Assembly: GCA_964525525.1 (NCBI GenBank)
Contig: CAZGHD010000093.1
Coordinates: 1 to 8,430 of the forward strand
DNA: 8,430 nt
Origin: RGIG2161 sp964525525
GTDB lineage: Bacteria > Bacillota > Clostridia > Oscillospirales > CAG-272
Direction of reading: 5' to 3'
The position numbers and the translations under genes were made by a program. The notes below the pieces were generated by a model that was not told the DNA's origin, did no database searches, and saw only the letters and a list, made by a program, of their open reading frames with translations. Numbering within the stretch: position 1 is the stretch's first letter; each line of letters starts with the position of its first letter. Of this stretch, positions 1-6,380 are shown piece by piece.

Positions 1-53
1 CCCCCGACCTGCTGATTACAAATCAGCTGCTCTACCAACTGAGCTACACCAGC
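1..53 (-). tRNA. tRNA-Thr (anticodon UGU), partial, 3' end outside the window
   Basis: Read on the minus strand from position 53, the sequence folds as the 5' two thirds of a tRNA. It shows a 7-nt acceptor strand GCTGGTG, D arm GCTC-AGTTGGTA-GAGC, anticodon arm GCTGA-TTTGTAA-TCAGC, variable loop AGGTC and the first T-stem strand GGGGG at the window edge. The anticodon in the loop is TGT, which reads ACA and other threonine codons. The T loop, second T-stem strand, 3' acceptor strand and any terminator lie outside the window. The acceptor strand and anticodon arm match the complete tRNA-Thr at 255-330, apart from the wobble base. Confidence 0.93.
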
Positions 54-72
54 GGATATTCACAACGCTAAT

Positions 73-101
73 ATTTTACCATAACGATAACGTTTTGTCA
101 A
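73..101 (-). promoter_or_regulatory. sigma-70 promoter of the tRNA-Thr(UGU) gene
   Basis: On the minus strand there is TTGACA (96-101), a 17-nt spacer and TAAAAT (73-78), about 20 nt upstream of the tRNA 5' end at 53. The -35 box is a full consensus and the spacing is optimal. Because it lies downstream of the terminator at 206-253, this tRNA is transcribed separately from the second tRNA-Thr gene. Confidence 0.85.
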
Positions 102-205
102 GGATAAAATATAATTTTCTTAAAAAGCAAACTGATTTTAGAGTAAACGGTACTAAATTTACCAATGCTTCTTGCAATATCGCGCGAAATGTAGTATTAT
201 ATTAG
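102..205. other. AT-rich spacer between the two tRNA transcription units, with a possible plus-strand promoter
   Basis: No coding frame or RNA gene is visible here. On the plus strand TTGCAA (172-177), a 17-nt spacer and TATTAT (195-200) resemble a moderate sigma-70 promoter. If active, it would make an RNA antisense to the tRNA-Thr(CGU) unit that runs on towards rsmA with a leader of about 220 nt. I see no better promoter directly upstream of rsmA, so this is a candidate only. Confidence 0.35.
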
Positions 206-253
206 AGGAAAACAAAAACCGACATCAAGCGTACTGACGCTCAACATCGGTTT
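206..253 (-). terminator. intrinsic terminator of the tRNA-Thr(CGU) gene
   Basis: Read on the minus strand, a 17-bp stem (arms 237-253 and 216-232) with a 4-nt loop (233-236) is followed by a T-rich tract, TTTTTGTTTT. The hairpin begins one base after the encoded CCA of the tRNA. Four of the stem positions pair only as G-U wobbles in the minus-strand RNA and would be A-C mismatches in the plus-strand RNA. Together with the one-sided T tract, this shows that the element works on minus-strand transcripts. Confidence 0.88.
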
Positions 254-254
254 A

Positions 255-330
255 TGGAGCTGGTGATGTGACTTGAACACACGACCTGCTGATTACGAAT
301 CAGCTGCACTGCCGACTGTGCTACACCAGC
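255..330 (-). tRNA. tRNA-Thr (anticodon CGU), complete with encoded CCA
   Basis: The minus strand gives a complete cloverleaf. It has acceptor GCTGGTG pairing with CACCAGC, D arm GCAC-AGTCGGCA-GTGC, anticodon arm GCTGA-TTCGTAA-TCAGC, variable loop AGGTC, and T arm GTGTG-TTCAAGT-CACAT with one G-U pair. Discriminator T at 258 is followed by a genome-encoded CCA at 255-257. Anticodon CGT reads the threonine codon ACG. Compared with the neighbouring tRNA-Thr(UGU), the D stem differs by a compensated base pair and the anticodon loop differs only at the wobble base, as expected for isoacceptors of one duplicated family. The gene has its own promoter and terminator. Confidence 0.96.
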
Positions 331-348
331 GTATTCGGAACAAGTATT

Positions 349-377
349 ATTATACTATATGCTTTTTTATTTGTCAA
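349..377 (-). promoter_or_regulatory. consensus sigma-70 promoter of the tRNA-Thr(CGU) gene
   Basis: On the minus strand there is TTGACA (372-377), a 17-nt spacer and TATAAT (349-354), 18 nt upstream of the tRNA 5' end at 330. Both hexamers are perfect consensus, as expected of a stable-RNA promoter. It points away from rsmA, so the tRNA and rsmA units are divergent. Confidence 0.9.
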
Positions 378-426
378 GTGCGAAAAAAGATTTTCTTTGT
401 GCGCTTTGCGTGCGGAAAGGTGATAT

Positions 427-1296
427 ATGAACTTATGTGACTTGCGCGTCATTCGTGAGCTGATGAGCCGACACGGGCTGAAATTCCGTCACGAATACGG
501 GCAGAACTTTCTTATCAATCCCGCTATTCCCGAGAGAATCTCGATGGAATGCTGTGATGACGAGGACAGTGCTATACTTGAAATAGGTCCCGGGCTCGGT
601 ACTCTGACGGTTTATCTTTGCCAAAGATTTTCAAAGGTTACAGCGGTTGAAATAGACCGAGGACTGATTGCACCTCTTGCCGAGACTTTGGGAGAGTTCC
701 GGAACTGCAACGTCATAAACGACGACATAATGAAAGTGGACGTGAAAGAACTTGTTGAGAGGGAATTCCCGGGCAAAAAAGTTTCGGTCTGTGCTAATCT
801 GCCATACTATATAACCACGCCGATTCTCATGAAGCTGCTTGAATCGGGCGTTAAGTTTGACAATATAACGGTAATGATTCAGTCCGAGGTAGCTGACAGA
901 CTGACCGCAGAGGCAGGAAGCGCCGATTACGGAGCGATTACTGCGGTTCTCGGATACTACGGAACGGCGCGTAAGCTGTTCACGGTAAAGCCGGGCAACT
1001 TTGAGCCGCCCCCGAAAGTAAATTCCACAGTTGTCAGAATAGAGCTTTACGACGAGCCGAAATACCTTCCGAAAGACACCGAGCTTTTCTTCAGGGTTAT
1101 CAAATCGGCGTTTGCTCAAAGACGTAAAACCTTGCTTAATTCGCTCTCGTCGGGTATATCCGAGCTCTCAAAATCCGAGATCGCAGAGGCGATAGAAAAA
1201 TGCGGACACCGTCCTGACGTAAGGGGAGAGAAGCTCTCAACAGAGGATTTCTGCAATCTGTCGGACGTAATTTATGAGATCATAAAAAGCAAATAA
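427..1296 (+). CDS. rsmA: 16S rRNA (adenine(1518)-N(6)/adenine(1519)-N(6))-dimethyltransferase RsmA (KsgA)
   Basis: This enzyme transfers four methyl groups from S-adenosylmethionine to two adjacent adenines in the 3' terminal helix 45 of 16S rRNA, late in assembly of the 30S subunit in the cytoplasm. Its loss gives kasugamycin resistance. Visible family motifs are GQNFLI (residues 25-30), the SAM-binding motif EIGPGLGTLT (52-61), the acidic VEID (74-77) that binds the SAM ribose, the catalytic NLPYYIT (124-130), FEPPPKV (192-198) and the C-terminal SAFAQRRKTL (227-236). The length of 289 aa is normal for Bacillota. The ATG at 427 follows an AAAGG ribosome binding site at 416-420. It is first in a three-gene run, 19 nt ahead of an SGNH hydrolase. 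All motifs are intact. Confidence 0.97.
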   Translation: MNLCDLRVIRELMSRHGLKFRHEYGQNFLINPAIPERISMECCDDEDSAILEIGPGLGTLTVYLCQRFSKVTAVEIDRGLIAPLAETLGEFRNCNVINDDIMKVDVKELVEREFPGKKVSVCANLPYYITTPILMKLLESGVKFDNITVMIQSEVADRLTAEAGSADYGAITAVLGYYGTARKLFTVKPGNFEPPPKVNSTVVRIELYDEPKYLPKDTELFFRVIKSAFAQRRKTLLNSLSSGISELSKSEIAEAIEKCGHRPDVRGEKLSTEDFCNLSDVIYEIIKSK

Positions 1297-1315
1297 TATA
1301 AACGAGGACTTTAAA

Positions 1316-1981
1316 ATGAAAAAGATTTTTTTCGTAGGCAACAGCTATACTTATTTCAATGATATGCCCGTTATGTTTGAAAATCTTGTCAAAGCGGGCG
1401 GTTTTGAAGTAAAGTACGATAAGGTTACAAAAGGCGGATGTATTCTCAGAAGATACCTCACCAAAGGCGATGAGTGGGGTGACAAATTCTACAATATTTT
1501 TGAGAGTGAGGACTGGGATTACGTTATTCTTCAGGAGCAGAGTGCGCGCCCCGCGATAGATGAGCCGGAATTTGCATCTGCGGCTGACGAGCTGTGCGAT
1601 TTGATATATAAAAAGGGAGCAACCCCGCTGTTTTATCAGACCTGGCCTTATAGAAACAACACCGAAAAGCTTGCTACCACCAACTGCACTTACGTAGAGT
1701 TTTATCAGAAGCTCAGAGACGCATACAGAAGAGCCGCCGCTAAAAATCACGCTGATTTCGTGCCGGTTGGCGACGTTTATTACCGTATGTCAATAAACCA
1801 TCCTGAGGTAGACCTGCTCAGAGATGACAATTTCCATCCTAACTTTAACGGAAGCTATCTGGTCGCGCTGATGTTCTATTTCTACTTCTTTGGCAAAGAA
1901 GCCCCCGTGCTTTACCGCCCGGAAGAAGTTACTGCTGAAGATGCCGAAACTATTATCGAGTCTATTAAAGAAACAATATGA
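1316..1981 (+). CDS. SGNH/GDSL-type hydrolase, DUF4886-like
   Basis: This is a probable esterase or deacetylase of the SGNH superfamily, 221 aa, with no signal peptide and so presumably cytosolic. The N-terminal strand ends in GNSYT, placing the nucleophile serine at residue 10 (the block I position, GNS in place of GDS). Block II glycine is at 40-41. DYVILQEQS (68-76) is the segment characteristic of DUF4886-like proteins. Block V is DNFH, with Asp171 and His174 completing the DxxH dyad. The usual block III Asn is not obvious, and the QEQS segment sits there instead. A GAGG site at 1304-1307 precedes the ATG at 1316. The stop overlaps the start of the M20 peptidase gene by 4 bp (ATGA), which suggests translational coupling. 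The substrate cannot be told from sequence; acylated sugars are common for relatives. Confidence 0.8.
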   Translation: MKKIFFVGNSYTYFNDMPVMFENLVKAGGFEVKYDKVTKGGCILRRYLTKGDEWGDKFYNIFESEDWDYVILQEQSARPAIDEPEFASAADELCDLIYKKGATPLFYQTWPYRNNTEKLATTNCTYVEFYQKLRDAYRRAAAKNHADFVPVGDVYYRMSINHPEVDLLRDDNFHPNFNGSYLVALMFYFYFFGKEAPVLYRPEEVTAEDAETIIESIKETI

Positions 1982-3111
1982 TGAAAAACATTAAAGAATA
2001 TATTGAACGAACCGCAGAGGAAACAAAGGAGCTGCTTTTTGAGCTTTGTGCTATTCCTTCACCGAGCGGAAATGAAGGTGCTCGCGCGGAATTTTGCCGT
2101 GATTGGTTTTTTAAAAACGGTGCAAAGCAGGCGTTTATTGATTCTGCTTTGAACGTAGTGTTACCGATAGGCTGTGACGGTGACAAGCCTATAATCGTAA
2201 TTATGGCCCATACCGATACCGTTTTCCCTGATCTCGAGCCGTTTTCGGTTACTGTTGACGGCGATATAGCAAGCTGTCCCGGAATCGGCGACGACACCGC
2301 AAGCTTGAGCGTTATGATGATCCTCGCTCGGTACTTTAACGAACACGCCGATACCGATAAATACGGACTTATGTTCGTGTGTGACTCAGGCGAGGAAGGA
2401 CTCGGAAATCTTAAAGGAGTCAGAAAGATAGTTTCCGATTACGGTGACAGAATCGCGTGCCTTATCAGCATTGACGGTACGGCAAAGACTATTTGCAATC
2501 TTGCGGTAGGATCAACCAGATATAAGATAGTGTTCAAAACCGAAGGCGGACATTCTTTTGCTAATTTCGGTAACAAAAACGCTATTGCCGAAATGTCAGC
2601 TTTTATAAACAAGCTTTATCAGATAGAAGTCCCGCGAGAGGGAGAATCGCGTACTACCTATAACGTGGGAATTGTTTGTGGCGGAACATCGGTCAATACT
2701 ATCGCACAGCATGCTGAAATGATGTACGAATACCGTTCAGATTCAGCGGCTTGCCTTGCCGAGATGAAAAATCGCTTTGAGCTCGTTTTAAGCGAGGCTA
2801 AACAAAACGGCACAGATATTGAGGTAGAGATAGTCGGCGAGCGTCCGTGTATGGGCGAGGTAGATAGGGAACAGTTGTCCGCGCTTTCCGAAATGTGCGC
2901 TGACGCGTACGAAGCCGCATTTGGTTTCAGACCCGTATTTTCTTCCGGTTCAACAGACTGTAATATCCCACTTTCGCGCGGTATTCCGTCTGTGAGTATC
3001 GGCGGATATATAGGTAGAGGTGCGCATACGAGAGAGGAATGGGTATCCCTTTCCAGCCTTAAACTTTCTGCCGAAGCCGTGGCAACTGTCATACTTAACA
3101 TTCTTGAATGA
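1978..3111 (+). CDS. M20-family zinc metallopeptidase, peptidase T-like
   Basis: This is a cytosolic di-metal aminopeptidase or amidohydrolase of the M20/M25/M40 family, 377 aa. Metal and catalytic residues are in the expected order: His78 and Asp80 in HTD, bridging Asp105 in GIGDD, general base Glu139 and ligand Glu140 in SGEE, Asp166 in SIDG, and His350 in GAHTRE. The lid or dimerisation domain lies at about 180-290, with His192 in GGHS. STDCN (325-329) matches the conserved loop before the last ligand. PepT-like tripeptidases and other M20 peptidases share this pattern, so the exact peptide substrate is open. The start at 1978 overlaps the upstream stop as ATGA; a second ATG follows directly at 1981 and cannot be ruled out. 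The gene ends just before the terminator at 3120-3143. Confidence 0.87.
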   Translation: MMKNIKEYIERTAEETKELLFELCAIPSPSGNEGARAEFCRDWFFKNGAKQAFIDSALNVVLPIGCDGDKPIIVIMAHTDTVFPDLEPFSVTVDGDIASCPGIGDDTASLSVMMILARYFNEHADTDKYGLMFVCDSGEEGLGNLKGVRKIVSDYGDRIACLISIDGTAKTICNLAVGSTRYKIVFKTEGGHSFANFGNKNAIAEMSAFINKLYQIEVPREGESRTTYNVGIVCGGTSVNTIAQHAEMMYEYRSDSAACLAEMKNRFELVLSEAKQNGTDIEVEIVGERPCMGEVDREQLSALSEMCADAYEAAFGFRPVFSSGSTDCNIPLSRGIPSVSIGGYIGRGAHTREEWVSLSSLKLSAEAVATVILNILE

Positions 3112-3119
3112 TTATACGT

Positions 3120-3143
3120 AAAAAACGCCTGCAGGCGTTTTTT
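3120..3143 (+). terminator. intrinsic terminator closing the rsmA-SGNH-M20 unit
   Basis: A perfect inverted repeat, AAAAAACGCC-TGCA-GGCGTTTTTT, starts 8 nt after the M20 stop codon and ends in six T. The A tract on the other side would let it work on the minus strand too. It separates the first operon from the promoter at 3160-3188. Confidence 0.92.
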
Positions 3144-3159
3144 ATTATCAGTAAATTTA

Positions 3160-3188
3160 TTGACAAATTTTTTATAAAATGATATACT
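3160..3188 (+). promoter_or_regulatory. sigma-70 promoter of the capA-like operon
   Basis: TTGACA (3160-3165), a 17-nt AT-rich spacer and TATACT (3183-3188) form a near-consensus promoter between the terminator and the next gene. The expected start of transcription is near 3195, giving a short leader of under 30 nt before the ATG at 3223. No operator-like repeat is visible around it. A GAGGTG ribosome binding site lies at 3209-3214. Confidence 0.88.
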
Positions 3189-3222
3189 GTTTTATATGAA
3201 ACTAAAATGAGGTGCTTTTGTT

Positions 3223-4389
3223 ATGAGAATAGTTTTCGCGGGAGATATGTGTTTCAATTATTTTGATAAAAACAACGTATTTTTCGGTAAAGAGGCAATA
3301 AAGACCGCTATGTCACAGCCGGCGGAGCTGTTTTCCGACGCTGATTTTTCCATGATAAATCTCGAAAATATCTTCGGTGTGCGTGACGAGCATATTCCGA
3401 TAGTCAAAACCGGACCTAATCTCATATCTGAGGATAAATATATTGAATACATCAACGCGTTGTCTCCGACGGTTGTAGGTCTTGCTAATAATCACACGAA
3501 AGATTTTGGTGAGGCGCCGATGCTTAATACAATAAGGCTTCTCCGCGAAAACGGATATATCTGCATCGGAGCGGGCGAGAACATAGACAAAGCGTACGAT
3601 CCTGCCGTGCTCGAAAAAGACGGTGTGAAGGTTTCTCTTATCGCTGTGTGCGAAAATGAGTTCGGAGTAGCAGAGCGCTCGGTTTCGGGTACTGCCGGAT
3701 ACAATTTAACGAGAGTGAGTAAGGCTATATTCTCGGCAAAGGAAAACGGAACACTCCCGATTGTATTTTTCCACGGCGGTAACGAAAGAAATCCGTTTCC
3801 GTCGCCCGGTAAGGTTGATCTTTACCGCCACTTTATCGACCTTGGTGCAGTTTCTGTTATCGCTATGCATCCCCACTGTCCACAGGGATATGAGATATAC
3901 GACGGCAAACCCATAGTTTACAGCATGGGCAACTTCTTCTTTAACGCTATGCCTAATCCGGAAAGACTCAATACTTGGTATTACGGATACGTAAGCGAGC
4001 TTGACGTATCCGGTTCGGGCGTTGTACTGAAAATCCATCCGTACAGATTTGACGAGGATGGAATATATCTTTTAAAAGGCGATGATAAAGAGAAGTTTAT
4101 GAAATATCTTGACGATATAAGCAAAGATATATCCGATCCCGAAAAGATAGCGGCGCTTTTTGACAGCTGGTGTCTCACTCAAGGGTATATAGACACACTT
4201 GGAGGCTATAAGTCTAAAATGCCATACGACTGTACTCCCGAGGAAGCGAGAAGTATACGCAATGTTTTCACCTGTGAGGCGCATAACGAGTTGCTTACCA
4301 ACACCTTTCAGATGATGTACGAACAGCGCGTAGAAGACGCAAAACCGGGCGTAGAAGTTATCAGAAAATATCAGACGGTAGAAATATGA
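3223..4389 (+). CDS. CapA family protein (metallophosphatase fold)
   Basis: This 388-aa protein belongs to the CapA/PGA_cap family, which has the calcineurin-like metallophosphatase fold. Motifs in order are AGDMCF (Gly7-Asp8), NLEN (46-49), NNHTKDFG (89-96), the HGGNE segment (184-188) in place of the common HWGxE, HPH (216-218) with a following Gln, and SMGNFFF (234-240). These place the predicted metal ligands Asp8, Glu48, Asn90/His91, His184 and His216/His218. Membrane-anchored CapA proteins act in poly-gamma-glutamate export, but this one has no N-terminal membrane segment and no capB or capC neighbours, so a capsule role is unlikely. A soluble phosphatase or other hydrolase is the better guess. 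Residues after about 260 form an extra C-terminal region I do not recognise. It is first in its operon, and its stop overlaps the glycerate kinase start by 4 bp. Confidence 0.85.
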   Translation: MRIVFAGDMCFNYFDKNNVFFGKEAIKTAMSQPAELFSDADFSMINLENIFGVRDEHIPIVKTGPNLISEDKYIEYINALSPTVVGLANNHTKDFGEAPMLNTIRLLRENGYICIGAGENIDKAYDPAVLEKDGVKVSLIAVCENEFGVAERSVSGTAGYNLTRVSKAIFSAKENGTLPIVFFHGGNERNPFPSPGKVDLYRHFIDLGAVSVIAMHPHCPQGYEIYDGKPIVYSMGNFFFNAMPNPERLNTWYYGYVSELDVSGSGVVLKIHPYRFDEDGIYLLKGDDKEKFMKYLDDISKDISDPEKIAALFDSWCLTQGYIDTLGGYKSKMPYDCTPEEARSIRNVFTCEAHNELLTNTFQMMYEQRVEDAKPGVEVIRKYQTVEI

Positions 4390-5624
4390 TAAGGAACGAA
4401 TACAAAACGATTTACACTGAGGCAATATCCGCGTGCTTGCCTCAGCCTGTCGTAAAAAACGCGCTTAAAAACCTCCCGAGTTTTAACGGAAAGCTGTATA
4501 TGGTAGCTATTGGAAAAGCTGCGTGGACTATGGCAAGTGCGGCGGCAGAAGAGTTATCCGACCGACTTGAGGCAGGTATTGTCATAACAAAATACGGACA
4601 TACGAAAGGGAATATCCCGAAAACCGTTATCTACGAGGCAGGGCATCCGATACCCGATCAAAAAACGCTTGATTCCACTCAAGCGGTGCTTGATCTTACC
4701 TCTGATCTTACAGAGGACGATCTCGTACTGTTTCTTATATCCGGCGGCGGCTCGGCTTTGTTTGAAGCGGTTCCGTGTGGAATAGACGCGCTTGCTGATA
4801 TGACGGCACAGCTTCTCTCTGCAGGCGCTTCAATCGGTGAGATAAATACCTTGAGAAAGCACCTGTCTTTGGTCAAGGGCGGAAGATTTGCCAAGCACGT
4901 TTATCCGGCGAAAATTTACGCCGTGATACTTTCGGACGTGCTCGGAAACGATCCCTCGGTTATTGCGTCAGGCCCCGCGTGTGCTGATAAATCAACGGTA
5001 TCTGACGTTGATAAAATCATCCAAAAATATAATCTCGATCTGCCTGCAGTAGTTCTTGAAAACATTCGCCGTGAAACGCCGAAGAGCGTGTCCAACGTTG
5101 AATACGTTATCGGCGGCAGTGTGACAGAGCTTTGCGCTGCAGCAAAAACGAGCGCGGAAAAAGCAGGATTTAAGACCGAGATACTTACCGACTGCCTTGA
5201 TACCGAGGCAAGATATGCAGGCGAATTTCTTGCATCGGTTGCTAAAACCCACGCCGACACAGATATACCTCTCGCGTTTATCGCAGGAGGTGAGACGGTC
5301 GTGCATCTTAAAGGTAACGGCAAAGGCGGCAGAAATCAGGAGTTAGCTCTGTCTGCCGCGAGAAAGATAGCAGGATTTGATAATATCGTAATATTCTCTG
5401 TTGGCTCTGACGGGACCGACGGTCCGACGGATGCTACCGGAGGCGTAGCTTTCGGAGATACTTTTGACAGAACAAAAGAAAGCGGTATCGATCCCGATGC
5501 GGCTCTTGAAAACAACGACGCGTATAACGTGCTTTCCGCTTGCGGCGGACTCATTATAACAGGTCCCACGGGGACTAACGTAAACGACGTTTCGGTAGCT
5601 CTTGTCTACCCGAAAAATAAATAA
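4386..5624 (+). CDS. glycerate 2-kinase, MOFRL (type II) family
   Basis: This enzyme phosphorylates D-glycerate with ATP to 2-phosphoglycerate, which enters lower glycolysis; it acts in the cytoplasm. The 412-aa length fits the family. The N-terminal DUF4147 part carries AIGKA (Lys44), SGGGSA (119-124), a basic NTLRKHLSLVKGG segment (154-166) and SDVLGNDPSVIASGP (183-197). The C-terminal MOFRL part carries GGET (301-304), GKGGRNQE (312-319), GSDGTDGPTDA (340-350) and GPTGTNVNDV (393-402). All are intact, so it should be active. Its ATG overlaps the CapA-like stop (ATGA) without a strong ribosome binding site of its own, implying translational coupling. Related kinases serve in hydroxypyruvate and tartronate semialdehyde pathways (ttuD, gckA), serine cycles or sugar-acid breakdown, but none of those partner genes is nearby. 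Confidence 0.92.
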   Translation: MIRNEYKTIYTEAISACLPQPVVKNALKNLPSFNGKLYMVAIGKAAWTMASAAAEELSDRLEAGIVITKYGHTKGNIPKTVIYEAGHPIPDQKTLDSTQAVLDLTSDLTEDDLVLFLISGGGSALFEAVPCGIDALADMTAQLLSAGASIGEINTLRKHLSLVKGGRFAKHVYPAKIYAVILSDVLGNDPSVIASGPACADKSTVSDVDKIIQKYNLDLPAVVLENIRRETPKSVSNVEYVIGGSVTELCAAAKTSAEKAGFKTEILTDCLDTEARYAGEFLASVAKTHADTDIPLAFIAGGETVVHLKGNGKGGRNQELALSAARKIAGFDNIVIFSVGSDGTDGPTDATGGVAFGDTFDRTKESGIDPDAALENNDAYNVLSACGGLIITGPTGTNVNDVSVALVYPKNK

Positions 5625-5641
5625 TTAAAGAGGTACTAACA

Positions 5642-6364
5642 ATGGAAAGAATAATGACCTATGAAACTATCAGAAGCTTTGCATACGTAAATGACAGAGT
5701 AGTTAAAAAGCCTATCAAGGGCGTAGTTGTAAACTTTATCGGACTTGGCGACCAGTCTATGTTTGATAACGATAAAGACGGAGACACATTCTTCTGTGAG
5801 AAGGGCATACTTTACGTACATCCCTACAATAACCCCTGGAACTGGATGAACAAACAGGCAGTAAACTATACCGACGAGATACTTGACGTTCTTTTTGAGG
5901 CTCTCGACCTTCCCGAGGATCTTCCGATAGTTTCTACCGGCGGAAGCATGGGCGGTCTTTCCTGTCTTGTATATACTCACTACGCAAAGAGAACTCCTGT
6001 TGCGTGTATTGCTAACTGTCCCGTATGTGATGCGCCCTATCACTATACCGAGCGTCCCGACCTTCCGAGAACTATGTACGGTGCACTTTATAATGAGACT
6101 TGTTCTCTTGATGAAGCACTTAAATCTATTTCTCCTCTCCACCTTGCTCCGAATATGCCTGATATTCCTTACACCATATTCCACTGCAACAAAGACAGAG
6201 CGGTAAACATTGATATGCATTCAGAGAAGCTGGTAGCCGCTCTTAAAGAAGCCGGCAAGACCGTAACTTATCATATAGTTCCTGATATGGGTCACTGCGA
6301 TCTTACTCCCGAGATGTACGAGCTTTACAGAAAATATCTGGTAGACGCTATTCTTGCAAGATAA
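5642..6364 (+). CDS. alpha/beta hydrolase, prolyl-oligopeptidase-like (S9-type) fold
   Basis: This is a small (240 aa) serine hydrolase, probably a cytosolic esterase or peptidase, with no signal peptide. The nucleophile elbow is GGSMG (100-104) with Ser102. The acid is probably Asp185 in CNKDR, and the base is His218 in DMGHCD, so a complete triad is present in the right order and spacing. The early segment VNFIGLGDQ (30-38) fits the strand and oxyanion-hole loop. The short cap region (about 120-165) is rich in Cys, Tyr and Pro, and would set the substrate. An AAAGAGGT site (5627-5634) lies 7 nt before the ATG. A second in-frame ATG at 5654 is less well spaced. The gene sits 17 nt after the glycerate kinase and 16 nt before the first PHP gene. 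The substrate is unknown; hydrolysis of an ester or peptide that yields a product for its neighbours is only a hypothesis. Confidence 0.82.
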   Translation: MERIMTYETIRSFAYVNDRVVKKPIKGVVVNFIGLGDQSMFDNDKDGDTFFCEKGILYVHPYNNPWNWMNKQAVNYTDEILDVLFEALDLPEDLPIVSTGGSMGGLSCLVYTHYAKRTPVACIANCPVCDAPYHYTERPDLPRTMYGALYNETCSLDEALKSISPLHLAPNMPDIPYTIFHCNKDRAVNIDMHSEKLVAALKEAGKTVTYHIVPDMGHCDLTPEMYELYRKYLVDAILAR

Positions 6365-6368
6365 TTTC

Positions 6369-6374
6369 CGAGGT
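6369..6374 (+). promoter_or_regulatory. ribosome binding site that fixes the start of the first PHP gene
   Basis: CGAGGT lies 6 nt upstream of the ATG at 6381. An in-frame TTG at 6354 would extend the protein by nine residues into the end of the alpha/beta hydrolase gene. The added residues resemble nothing in the paralogue, so the ATG is preferred. Confidence 0.8.
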
Positions 6375-6380
6375 ATTTCG

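Noticed and set aside
345..360. TATACT (351-356) as a plus-strand -10 box for rsmA.
   Set aside because: No -35-like hexamer lies at the right distance upstream. The AT-rich run is explained by the minus-strand tRNA promoter.
631..1119. A 162-codon minus-strand open frame inside rsmA.
   Set aside because: It is antisense to a certain housekeeping gene with every family motif present, and its own product is unrecognisable.
5636..6220. A 194-codon minus-strand open frame opposite the alpha/beta hydrolase.
   Set aside because: The plus strand encodes a complete Ser-Asp-His triad in a typical fold. The antisense product has no recognisable domain.
6354..6380. TTG at 6354 as the start of the first PHP gene.
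   Set aside because: There is no suitable ribosome binding site before it, it overlaps the upstream gene, and the ATG at 6381 has a well-spaced GAGG.
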